This document shows positions 27,841 to 36,104 of a DNA stretch of 64,000 nt, piece after piece; positions within the stretch are counted from its first letter, which is position 1; each line of letters begins with the position of its first letter. Below the pieces are notes generated by a model. The model was not told the origin of the DNA, ran no database searches, and worked only from the letters and a program-made list of their open reading frames with translations. The translations under genes were made by a program, and so were the position numbers. This DNA comes from Pseudothauera lacus (GTDB taxonomy: Bacteria; Pseudomonadota; Gammaproteobacteria; Burkholderiales; Rhodocyclaceae), in NCBI RefSeq assembly GCF_003034845.1, contig NZ_PZKC01000010.1:62001-126000 (forward strand), read 5' to 3'.

Positions 27841-29174
27841 GAAGCAAAGTCCGCAGGTTGAGCTTGATCTTCACCCAATCGCAACTGCCCGGAGATCAGG
27901 CGGGGCAGCAGGGTATCGCGGAGGGTGGCGAGGGTTTGAGCATGTTCAATGTTTTCGTTTGCACGCTCGACAAACGAGGTAACCACCTCGCTGAACGCTA
28001 TCTGCACTGACTCCGGTGGCAAGATGATTGGCATGTACTCAAGCGACTTGCCCCATTTGGCGTAGGGAATCGTTGAGCCTTCCGAGTGCTGTGTCGCGTA
28101 CTCAATCGTGGCTTCTTGAAATGCCAGAAAAAGTGCGAAGCCAGAAGCGTTAAGATTGTTCGATTTCAGCGTAAAGACCGTCGTTCGCGTAACGCCGTCA
28201 AACGGCGCAATGCAAACTTTATGAAAATACGGGCGCATTGCGCCAAACAAAATATCCCCCCTGCGGAACAGAATCAGGCTGCTATTGGCTTCTTCACCTG
28301 ATTTGTATTCCTGAAGAAACGGCATCTTGGCGCTGATGCTCTCGATTGGTACATACGGGAGCGCCCTCGTTTCGTCGGATGGTTTTGTTCGCTCGTTACG
28401 GAGCGCAAGGACATCACCTAGCGTCCCAACCCGCCACCCCCTCGGCACAGGCCCCAGTTCCGATTCCTCGAACCCATCCGGGAACAGGGCAGCGGTGGCT
28501 TCATCCATGCCTTCCGGGGCCAGGCCCTGCTGTTTGGCGCGGACGGGGTCGAAGTCCACGAACCAGGACTTGAACAGGGCCTGGGCGATGGCTTTGAGGG
28601 TGGCGTTGGTTTCGCGCAGGAGGGTGATGCGGTCGTCGAGGGCGCCAAGAATGCTTGCGATTTCGTTCTGGAGGTCAATGGGGGGAAGGACAACAGGGAG
28701 TTTTCTTTGGGCGGTTATCCCAATATATGCACGTGTTGAGCCTGCTCCAGCCCAAGCGCCCAAGGTTTGTTGAAAAGGAGCAGAGTCGAAGTAATACTTC
28801 AGGTATCGGCTATTTAGTCGCTTGGCGTCCAGCACTCTGTAATACGTCACCTGAGGCGTTAATACCAAGTATTCGGTTTCGATTTTGCCGACCAATGCCG
28901 TGCGACCAATGGTCGCTTTGTGCGACAACAGAACATCCCCCGTTTTTGCAAACCCTTTACGCAGTGCAGCAGCCTGTTGCTTCGTGATGAACGCACAGTT
29001 AATGGTGTCGACAAGGCCATCTTTCATGTCCGAGGCCATGATGAACGGTATGCCTGCGGGAACGAAGTCAGAGGCCTTGGGGTGAATGGCGCCATGATTT
29101 CCATCAAGGGGTGGCCCCAATACCTTCTGAGTGACCAGTTCGTCAACGGAGTATGTTTGCCACTCAGAACTCAT
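27837..29174 (-). CDS. hsdS: Type I restriction enzyme, S (specificity) subunit
   Basis: The 445-residue protein has the two-repeat HsdS layout. Target-recognition domain 1 spans about residues 5-165. A conserved helical spacer follows ([49 protein letters not shown]). Target-recognition domain 2 and a C-terminal helical repeat ending LISGQLRLG complete it. It determines the bipartite DNA target. Its start overlaps the end of hsdM by 11 bp. Confidence 0.95.
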   Translation of the reverse strand: MSSEWQTYSVDELVTQKVLGPPLDGNHGAIHPKASDFVPAGIPFIMASDMKDGLVDTINCAFITKQQAAALRKGFAKTGDVLLSHKATIGRTALVGKIETEYLVLTPQVTYYRVLDAKRLNSRYLKYYFDSAPFQQTLGAWAGAGSTRAYIGITAQRKLPVVLPPIDLQNEIASILGALDDRITLLRETNATLKAIAQALFKSWFVDFDPVRAKQQGLAPEGMDEATAALFPDGFEESELGPVPRGWRVGTLGDVLALRNERTKPSDETRALPYVPIESISAKMPFLQEYKSGEEANSSLILFRRGDILFGAMRPYFHKVCIAPFDGVTRTTVFTLKSNNLNASGFALFLAFQEATIEYATQHSEGSTIPYAKWGKSLEYMPIILPPESVQIAFSEVVTSFVERANENIEHAQTLATLRDTLLPRLISGQLRLGEDQAQPADFAS

Positions 29175-30723
29175 ACCCCAGCCCCCCCAACTTCTGCCGG
29201 ATCAAGGCATCCAGCTCCGCCCCCTTGGCCATCTGCTCCCCCAGCTTTTCGGTGAGGGCCTGCATCTTGTCCGCAAAGGCTTCGTCGTCGTCTTCAACGG
29301 CTTCGGCGCCGACGTAGCGGCCCGGGGTCAGCACATGGCCGTGTTCGGCGATTTCGGCGAGGGGCACGCTGCGGCAGTAGCCGGGCTGGTCGGCGTAGGG
29401 CTCGGTGTTGTCGCCCGCCTCCCCGCGCCAGGCGGCGACGGTGGCGGCGATACGTTCGATGACGGCATCGGTCAGTTCCGCCTGCACCCGGCTGATCATG
29501 CGGCCCAGCTTGCGAGCATCAATGAACAGCACTTCGCCCTTCCTTGCCGTCTTTTGCTTGGCGAGGAACCACAGGCAAGCAGGAACTGGGGTGTTAAAAA
29601 AGAGTTGGCTAGGTAAGGCAACCATCAATTCCACCACGTCGGCTTCCAGCATGGCACGGCGGATGCCGTCCTCGCCGTTCTGGCTGGAGCTCATGCTGCC
29701 GTTGGCGAGTACTACACCGGCGCGGCCCTGTGCCCCCAGATGGTGGAGTATGTGTTGAAGCCAGGCGTAGTTGGCGTTGGCGGCGGGTGGAGTTCCATAG
29801 ACCCAGCGCGGGTCGCCTTCCAGGCTACCGTGCCACCAGTCGCTATCGTTGAAATGCGGGTTGGCTAGTATGAAGTCCGCTCGCAGGTCCGGGTGCTGGT
29901 TGCGGGTGAAGGTGTCGCCGTATTCCTTGCCCAGGTTGAAGTCGATGCCGCGAATGGCCAGGTTCATGGCCGCCAGCCGCCAGGTGGTGGGGTTGGATTC
30001 TTGGCCGTAGATGGAGACATCGCCCAGCTTGCCGCCGTGGGCTTCGATGAACTTTTCGGACTGCACGAACATGCCGCCGGAGCCGCAGCAGGGGTCATAC
30101 ACCTTGCCGTGGTGGGGGGCGAGCACGGCCACCAGGGTCTTGACGATGGAAGCCGGGGTGTAGAACTGGCCGCCCTTCTTGCCTTCGGCGCTGGCGAACT
30201 GACCCAGGAAGTATTCATAGACCTGACCCAGTACGTCGCGGGCGATGTTGGCATCTTCGCCAAAGCCGATGCTGGAGATCAGATCCACCAGTTCGCCCAG
30301 CTTGCCGTCCGGTAGCTCAGCGCGGGCGTAGCGTTTGTCCAGGATGCCCTTGAGGCGGGGGTTTTCCTGCTCGATGACGGTCAGCGCCTCGTCAATGCGC
30401 TTGCCGATGTCCGGCTGCTTGGCGGCGGCGCGGATGCTTTCCCAGCGGGCGGCTTCGGGCACCCAGAAGACGTTGACCTCCTTGTAGTAGTCCCGGTCTT
30501 CCAGTTCCTCGGCGAGGAGTTCGTCGTCGCAGTCGTGCAGGAAGTAGTCGTCGGCCTCGTCGGCAAAGCGGCGGGTGAGTTCGACGCGGCGGGCGGCAAA
30601 GGTGTCGGAGATGTACTTGAGGAAGATCAGGCCAAGCACCAGGTGCTTGTATTCGGCCGCGTCCATGTTGGCGCGCAGCTTGTCGGCCGTGGCCCAGAGG
30701 GTCTTCTTGATGTCGTCGAGCAT
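29164..30723 (-). CDS. hsdM: Type I restriction enzyme, M (N6-adenine methyltransferase) subunit
   Basis: The product (519 residues from ATG 30723, [19 protein letters not shown]) has the HsdM N-terminal helical domain and SAM motif I ([13 protein letters not shown]). The catalytic motif IV reads NPHF instead of the usual NPPF ([13 protein letters not shown]). The frame is open for 16 more codons upstream, but they do not look like HsdM. It methylates the adenines specified by HsdS and forms the core of the restriction complex. Confidence 0.95.
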   Translation of the reverse strand: MLDDIKKTLWATADKLRANMDAAEYKHLVLGLIFLKYISDTFAARRVELTRRFADEADDYFLHDCDDELLAEELEDRDYYKEVNVFWVPEAARWESIRAAAKQPDIGKRIDEALTVIEQENPRLKGILDKRYARAELPDGKLGELVDLISSIGFGEDANIARDVLGQVYEYFLGQFASAEGKKGGQFYTPASIVKTLVAVLAPHHGKVYDPCCGSGGMFVQSEKFIEAHGGKLGDVSIYGQESNPTTWRLAAMNLAIRGIDFNLGKEYGDTFTRNQHPDLRADFILANPHFNDSDWWHGSLEGDPRWVYGTPPAANANYAWLQHILHHLGAQGRAGVVLANGSMSSSQNGEDGIRRAMLEADVVELMVALPSQLFFNTPVPACLWFLAKQKTARKGEVLFIDARKLGRMISRVQAELTDAVIERIAATVAAWRGEAGDNTEPYADQPGYCRSVPLAEIAEHGHVLTPGRYVGAEAVEDDDEAFADKMQALTEKLGEQMAKGAELDALIRQKLGGLGYEF

Positions 30724-30897
30724 AGATGGGTACTGTTGCGCCAAGCAGTGATGAGCCAGGCGGGATGACATGCCACTAGATTGAGAGGTGAGTAGACTAC
30801 AACGGCAGGCGCAGCGTTGGCGGTGTTCGATAACGAGGGTAGTACCGCTTTCTGCGGGCCTGTTAGTCTCCGGGGAGGGTTGGGCGCTATCGCGCTT

Positions 30898-31389
30898 TCA
30901 GTCTCGTTCAATCACGATTACGTGCTCACCTCTTGGCGCGACCACTGCGTCCAGCCCCCAGGCCTTACGCTCGAGATCCTGAACGGTCTTCAGTGAGTCT
31001 GCGATGACCTTTGCCAGCTTCGCCTTCTCAACGTCGCCACTTTGAAGCGCCTGATAGACGATCTTGCGCGGGCCGTCGACCTCTCTTCGGTGCCGCTCAA
31101 GAATCGCAGCGCGCCGGGCAGCGGCTTCATCGACACCGGACTCCCTGATTGACGCAAGCCTTGCAGCGTCAACTTCACCGTCAACCAGGTGATCAGCCTT
31201 TGTCTGCGCGCGGGCGGCCAACTCCGCAAGGCTGACCACGCGCTCCCATTTCTCGGCCGTTGCACGCTTGTGGACCGCTTGCTTGGAAACACCAAACTGC
31301 GAGGCGAGATCCGAGAACGATAGCCGCGGATCAGTTTCGTACTTCTGGCGGACAATCGTCCATTGCTCGGAGGTGAGACGCTGGGCCAT
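30898..31389 (-). CDS. Helix-turn-helix protein, terminase small subunit-like
   Basis: A 163-residue protein with an N-terminal helix-turn-helix (FSDLASQFGVSKQAVHKRATAEKW). The rest is long and helical and ends in basic and hydrophobic residues. This layout resembles the DNA-binding N-terminus of phage terminase small subunits, but no large subunit is present in the island. It could instead be a regulator of the restriction locus that starts 174 bp downstream. Assignment is by pattern only. Confidence 0.65.
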   Translation of the reverse strand: MAQRLTSEQWTIVRQKYETDPRLSFSDLASQFGVSKQAVHKRATAEKWERVVSLAELAARAQTKADHLVDGEVDAARLASIRESGVDEAAARRAAILERHRREVDGPRKIVYQALQSGDVEKAKLAKVIADSLKTVQDLERKAWGLDAVVAPRGEHVIVIERD

Positions 31390-31469
31390 GTCGATACCGC
31401 TCTAAATGAGAACAGGGAGCAGTTTGGCGTCACGTCGGACGAAGCGCAGTAGTGCTGTGGTGGAGCAAT

Positions 31470-31826
31470 TCAGGGCAGCGGATCGGCTTTTGTCCGGCGA
31501 CCGTGTAGGTGCTGCTCCAGCCTGGCAAATTGCGAGCTCAAGCATGAGCACGGCCCGGGCATTGCGGCCCCGCAGTAGCCGTTCTCGTCGAGTGGTCCGC
31601 TAACCGCTGCGTCACTCCCAAACAGGGTTTCGACCGCTCGATTTACGACTCTGATCAGGGCCTGGCGCTCCGCGAGAAACTCCGGCTTACCAACGATCTC
31701 GGTAAGTCGATCCAGCGCCCGCCGGAGAATGTCGAGTTCGGCCCGTTCAACGTCCTCGGCTAGTGCTGCCAGACTGGAGAAGGTTTTAGCGATCGGTGCC
31801 GCTTTGTCAGATTTGTCGATGCTCAT
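31470..31826 (-). CDS. Hypothetical island protein
   Basis: A 118-residue protein from ATG 31826 (MSIDKSDKAAPIAKTFSSL). The N-terminal two thirds are predicted to be helical and charged. The C-terminus holds several cysteines (CGAAMPGPCSC). No family is recognised. It lies 80 bp upstream of the helix-turn-helix gene on the same strand. The 246 bp between it and the XRE gene hold nothing I can identify. Confidence 0.5.
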   Translation of the reverse strand: MSIDKSDKAAPIAKTFSSLAALAEDVERAELDILRRALDRLTEIVGKPEFLAERQALIRVVNRAVETLFGSDAAVSGPLDENGYCGAAMPGPCSCLSSQFARLEQHLHGRRTKADPLP

Positions 31827-32072
31827 TGCGTAGCGAAGGTTTGCCCAGGGCAATGAGATTAGCAGAGCGGTGCGCCTTACCGTTGTCGCCTACGCTTCCC
31901 TCCGCTGTTCTACCTTGGTCACCACGCAGTGCAACGATCACGTAGCCGCTGAGCAAGGCGACGCAGTCCTGGCCGAAAGTTCGCCGCTAGTCTGGTCTGA
32001 ATCTTCGAACCCGCCTGTTGCGACCGCCAGAGACTGTAGCGCAGCACTCTCCTACCGCTCGAACGTAGCCCC

Positions 32073-32405
32073 CTACTTCACGTCGTTCGTCAGATCCCCG
32101 AGAAGTTTCACAAGCGTCGCCTTCTGCTCCGGCGGCAAGGATCCGAACACACGGACAAACTCTGCCAGGTCGTCGTCTGGCGAGTAGAAGAATGGGGGTG
32201 GAACTCCAAGCACAGCGGCCAGTTTCTCCGCGATAGCGAAGGGGGGCTCGTGTGTGCCGTTTTCGTATCGGCTGATACGCGCACTGCTTGAAAGCTCGTC
32301 GATGCCAATCAACACACCGAGCTTGTCCTGAGGGATGCCCGCCCTCAAGCGCGCCTCGCGCAGGCGGCGGCCAAACAGGGTCCGGGGCGTTGTGTACTTC
32401 GGCAT
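32073..32405 (-). CDS. XRE-family transcriptional regulator
   Basis: A 110-residue protein with an N-terminal Cro/CI-type helix-turn-helix (FGRRLREARLRAGIPQDKLGVLIGI...SARISRYENG, about residues 10-52) and a short C-terminal helical tail. It is divergent from the nuclease-NUDIX cassette. Two 15-bp palindromes lie in the 100-bp intergenic region, so it probably represses itself and the divergent cassette. Confidence 0.88.
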   Translation of the reverse strand: MPKYTTPRTLFGRRLREARLRAGIPQDKLGVLIGIDELSSSARISRYENGTHEPPFAIAEKLAAVLGVPPPFFYSPDDDLAEFVRVFGSLPPEQKATLVKLLGDLTNDVK

Positions 32406-32406
32406 C

Positions 32407-32454
32407 CTTCGATAGTCGAAGAACGCTCTTGTGGCGATTCTACGTAAAACGTAG
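32407..32454. promoter_or_regulatory. Two 15-bp palindromic operators between XRE regulator and nuclease gene
   Basis: CTTCGATAGTCGAAG (32407-32421) and CTACGTAAAACGTAG (32440-32454) are both perfect palindromes with a 3-bp centre. Their half-sites share the pattern CTWCGW. The centres are 33 bp apart, about three helical turns, so two dimers would bind the same DNA face. The left site touches the regulator's start codon region. Confidence 0.65.
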
Positions 32455-32505
32455 GATTAACCGGATTTGCATAATCGTTTCCCGCAATCTGCTCCCCCTT
32501 CAACA

Positions 32506-33465
32506 ATGCCTACACCCTCACCTCTTAGCGTCACCTCCAGCCTCGGGGATCTGGTCGTTACGATCCTTAGCGACACCCCCGGAATGCAACTCAGCTCCGC
32601 GGAGCTCGCGGGGCTCATCGTTCAGAACTTCCCTGACTGGTGCGCGAAGAAACAGCAGAACAGCAAGCCGGGCGTGAAGATTGAGGCCCAGATCGCCAAC
32701 GAGATAAGCAGCCGCCGACCCCAGTGGCTGAAAAAATACGCGGCGCTAAAGTGCTCGGACACCTCACCGCGGAAGTATTCGTGGGGAGACATGGAACCTC
32801 TCGCAGAGGCGAACCCCGACAGCGAACCGACGCTTGAGTTGCCTCAGCAGAAGCTGAAGGAGTCAGACCTCTATCCGCTCCTCGCACACTTCCTTTGGGT
32901 TGGTCCTATGCAAAATCGGGTCTATCCCAAGCGAATCGACGAGAAGACGTCATCGAACAACCTCGGCCCCAAGGCAAACGAGTGGCTCCATCCGGACGTC
33001 GTTGGCCTAGAGGATCTGATGGCCGACTGGCAGCCACAGATCCAAGACTGCGCCGAAAAGGCAGGTGATCAACGAGCCCGTTTGTGGTCCTTCGAGGTCA
33101 AACTTCGGGTATCGCGCTCGTCGGTCCGCCGAGACTATTTCCAAGCTGTCTCGAACTCGTCATGGGCGAACTTCGGGTATCTCGTGGCAGCTGAGATCGA
33201 TCCAGACACTGATGCCGAGCTAATGATGCTGCATGGCCTGCATGGCATTGGATTAATCGAACTCAACGTCGATAATCCTGCGGAAAGCGCCATCCGCATC
33301 CCCGCACGAGAGCGCGATGCGGTCGACTGGACGACCAGCAACCGACTGGCCAAGGAAAACAAGGATTTCAGGCAGTTCGCCAAGCTTGTTGCCGCCTTCT
33401 ACAAGACGCGCGAAACGTCCGAGAAGGAGTGGGACAAGCCGCTCACGATTCCGGAAGGCGAATAG
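32506..33465 (+). CDS. Putative nuclease with winged-helix N-terminus and PD-(D/E)XK-like domain (HrgA/COG2958-like)
   Basis: The 319-residue product (ATG 32506) has an N-terminal winged-helix-like domain (residues about 10-100), reminiscent of the HARE-HTH domains of restriction-associated proteins. The C-terminal domain shows a possible PD-(D/E)XK site: D164 in LHPDVVG and E197-x-K199 in LWSFEVKLRV, followed by FQAVSNSSWANFGYLVA. HrgA-like proteins replace or accompany restriction genes in other bacteria. A TTG at 32467 would add 13 residues. It is the first gene of a three-gene plus-strand cassette. Confidence 0.68.
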   Translation: MPTPSPLSVTSSLGDLVVTILSDTPGMQLSSAELAGLIVQNFPDWCAKKQQNSKPGVKIEAQIANEISSRRPQWLKKYAALKCSDTSPRKYSWGDMEPLAEANPDSEPTLELPQQKLKESDLYPLLAHFLWVGPMQNRVYPKRIDEKTSSNNLGPKANEWLHPDVVGLEDLMADWQPQIQDCAEKAGDQRARLWSFEVKLRVSRSSVRRDYFQAVSNSSWANFGYLVAAEIDPDTDAELMMLHGLHGIGLIELNVDNPAESAIRIPARERDAVDWTTSNRLAKENKDFRQFAKLVAAFYKTRETSEKEWDKPLTIPEGE

Positions 33466-33566
33466 GGCAAACCGCAACCCAAGCGTTCCGTTGGCCATCT
33501 GCTACGACCTGCCGCCAGCAACGCCACCGAAATGCCGATCACGTAGTACCGAACTAGGCAATCCCG

Positions 33567-35177
33567 ATGCGAGCAGCAACTGAACGCGACTGGAACAACC
33601 TCCAACCCATGCCGCGCGACCACGAGCGCATCTCGCTCGACCTCGCCTTCACCGCGCAGCAAATGTGCAGTCTGCGGCTGGGCTTCATCCCTGTCGACCA
33701 GGGCCAGAAGTGGTTTCTCTACTTCGAGGACGACACCCTGCATATCCACCGCAGCTGGACCGGCTACAAGATGTTCGAGGTGGTATTCGCGACGGATGGC
33801 GACCCTGCACGGGCGCGCTTCGCACGGGTGAATCTCGACCCCGAGTGCTACTCCGGCACGCTGGACGAAGCGCGAGAAACGCTGCTCGAGCTGCTGCAGT
33901 ATTACGCCTCGGACGAGGCCCACGAACCCTACGAGCCGAGCTTCGTGAGCGCGCTGCAGGAAGCGACACAGCCCAACTATCTGGGCTCGCCTCAGGTGGT
34001 CGGGGAACTGCTGCTGCCGTTTTTCAAAGGCGCGCTGTGCAAGGAACTCCCCCGTCATGTATCCGGGCTGGAAGTCATGCCAGAGTTTGAGGAAACCAGC
34101 TACAGCGATCTGCTGGCCATCAATCAGCGCATCACCTCGGTGCTGTGCGGCGAGGATGAGGCATTTCACGGGCTGGAAGCCTGGCGAACCGAGAAGGGTC
34201 TCGGCCAGGCGATCATCCACCAACTCGGCCTCGACGCAGGCTGGTACGCGGACGAGAACCTCGGCTGCATCGTCAGCGAAGGTCTGGCGGGGGTGTCTTC
34301 CCAGATCACCGGGATCGTCGATGACTGGGCGAAGGAAGACGCCCCCCTCGATTTCGATGATCTGATGCACTACGTTGCGGTGCTCCAGCAGTTCACCACC
34401 AGCGTCGTGCTGGGCACGCACACGGTGCTCTTCCCCGGCATCACGCTTAGCGACTTCACCTGGGAGAGTCGAACGCGCTTCGTGCGCCTTGACGATGAAG
34501 TGGGGCAGGAGGCTCGCGAGGAGGAGGATCTCCTCCCCGGCCCGCCGGTGCATCCACGGCCGGACGACAAGGGCAAGCCGGTGAAGCTGACCGCACCCAG
34601 CACGCCGACCGCATTGTGGACCTGGCAGGACGCCGCCAGCACGGCGGTGGTGATCCCGGACGGCCCCATGCCGACGGAGCTGGCGGGCATCGGATTCGAC
34701 TCCTGGCGAGGAGCCCCCATGGACAACGCCGGCTGGGAGCAGCTGGCGGCACAGAGTCTGATCGACGAACCGCCCTTTGCTCCGCCCCCAGGCAAGAAGG
34801 CGGCGGCCGGGGTGGTAGTCGTGGAGCGTGACGGACGCGTGTGGGTCGTGGCGCCCAGCAATGCCTTCGGGAACTATCCGGCAACCTTCCCCAAGGGCAC
34901 CCGCGACGCCGGCATGAGCCTGCAGGGTACGGCGCTGCGAGAGGCGTTCGAGGAGGCGGGGCTGCGGGTTGAACTCACCGGGTTCCTCGTCGATGTTGCC
35001 CGCTCCACCAGCCACACGCGCTACTACCTGGCCCGCCGCCTAAGTGGCAACCCGGCGGACATGGGCTGGGAGAGCCAGTGCGTAATGTTGACGCCGGTCT
35101 CCGAGCTTGCCGCACTGCTGACGAGCAAGAACGACGCCCCCATCATCCAGGCCATCAAGGCGCTCGCATCACAATGA
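33567..35177 (+). CDS. NUDIX hydrolase with large N-terminal region
   Basis: The 536-residue protein ends in a NUDIX fold (about residues 408-535). Its box reads G444-x5-M450-x7-REAFEEAGL (458-466). The metal-binding REXXEE core is intact, but the first Glu of the classical box is Met. NUDIX enzymes cleave nucleoside diphosphates linked to another group. The first 400 residues hold an unrecognised domain (KWFLYFEDDTLHIHRSWTGYKMFEV near 48-72) and a helical middle. ATG 33567 is used, and ATG 33609 is possible. It precedes the 107-residue gene by 22 bp. Confidence 0.8.
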   Translation: MRAATERDWNNLQPMPRDHERISLDLAFTAQQMCSLRLGFIPVDQGQKWFLYFEDDTLHIHRSWTGYKMFEVVFATDGDPARARFARVNLDPECYSGTLDEARETLLELLQYYASDEAHEPYEPSFVSALQEATQPNYLGSPQVVGELLLPFFKGALCKELPRHVSGLEVMPEFEETSYSDLLAINQRITSVLCGEDEAFHGLEAWRTEKGLGQAIIHQLGLDAGWYADENLGCIVSEGLAGVSSQITGIVDDWAKEDAPLDFDDLMHYVAVLQQFTTSVVLGTHTVLFPGITLSDFTWESRTRFVRLDDEVGQEAREEEDLLPGPPVHPRPDDKGKPVKLTAPSTPTALWTWQDAASTAVVIPDGPMPTELAGIGFDSWRGAPMDNAGWEQLAAQSLIDEPPFAPPPGKKAAAGVVVVERDGRVWVVAPSNAFGNYPATFPKGTRDAGMSLQGTALREAFEEAGLRVELTGFLVDVARSTSHTRYYLARRLSGNPADMGWESQCVMLTPVSELAALLTSKNDAPIIQAIKALASQ

Positions 35178-35199
35178 ACCGTTTCCGGAGGAATGCCTG

Positions 35200-35523
35200 A
35201 TGTGGATCTTTCTGAGCGACTCGTTCCTGAGCATCGTCGACAAGGGCGACCCCAGCGGCGCCACGCTGCTCGTGCGTGCCAGGCGCCGCGGCGACATCGA
35301 GGCGGTGTTCCCTGATGCCCCCGTCGTTGAAAACGCCGGCACGGACTACCGCTATCGTGCTCGTATCGACCGCGAGCAGGTCGCTCTGGCGATGGCCGAG
35401 CAAGTCCGGGCGATCCGGTATCCGAACTACAAGGGGGCTGTTCGCGACGAAGCCCTGCACAACGCGTGCACGAGCGTCTGGGGCGTCATGGCGCGTCTTC
35501 AGGATGACAAATCTCACCGTTGA
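35200..35523 (+). CDS. Small conserved-looking protein, NUDIX gene partner
   Basis: A 107-residue soluble protein starting MWIFLSDSFLSIVDKGDPSG. It has a compact, charged alpha/beta-type sequence (TDYRYRARIDREQVALAMAEQVRAI). I do not recognise a characterised family. A GGAGG ribosome site precedes the ATG. The gene is 22 bp after the NUDIX gene and should be co-expressed with it. Confidence 0.75.
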   Translation: MWIFLSDSFLSIVDKGDPSGATLLVRARRRGDIEAVFPDAPVVENAGTDYRYRARIDREQVALAMAEQVRAIRYPNYKGAVRDEALHNACTSVWGVMARLQDDKSHR

Positions 35524-36104
35524 TCCGCCGCGCAGCGCAGGAGCGCGCCAGACGACCGAACGCCCCACCGGTGATGCCCCCCGTAGGCCACAGGTCGGAT
35601 CGGGCCGCGTTGAGCCTGTATCGCAGCCGTGGGCGGCTCGGTGCGCGCTGGTCAGCCTGCAGGCGAGGCCAGCGGGCCGGCAGGGATGGCAGCGCACACC
35701 ACCACACCCGCCTCCACATCGGTCCGGTCTCGACAGCAGCGAGTGCCGGCATCCGATAGCCGAACTCCCGGTTTGTGCCACCTGTATCGCCTGCGATTTG
35801 ACTAGGCGGCACAGTGAATCCAGCGTCGCTATTGAGTGTGCCGCTGGTGCCGCTTGTGCCGTCTACAAATAGGGGTCGCGTGAGAGAACCCGAGCCACCA
35901 GGAGGGCTTGAAGCCGCAGTGCCCGACCTTGCTCGTACCTTGTCGAAATTGAGCCGTACAGGCGGCACAGACGGCACATTCAGTGCTGGAGCGAGTTCTG
36001 CCGTACCGCCGGCACGTCTCACGCCCGGCACAGAATGCACAGCATGACGGAAAAAGCCGGGACAAGACCGGCTTCGTGGTTCGTTCATCCGACGGCACAA
36101 GAGA
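35524..36104. other. 581-bp gap between cassettes, no convincing gene
   Basis: The region lies between convergent genes. A minus-strand open frame of 212 codons (35486-36124) crosses it and overlaps the primase stop. It has low-complexity, Gly/Thr/Pro-rich content produced by repeated GGCACA/TGTGCC units around 35820-35870 and 35960-36020. I see no domain and no good ribosome site. Similar repeat-rich tails follow primase genes in related islands, so it may be a non-coding or decayed tail. Confidence 0.45.
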
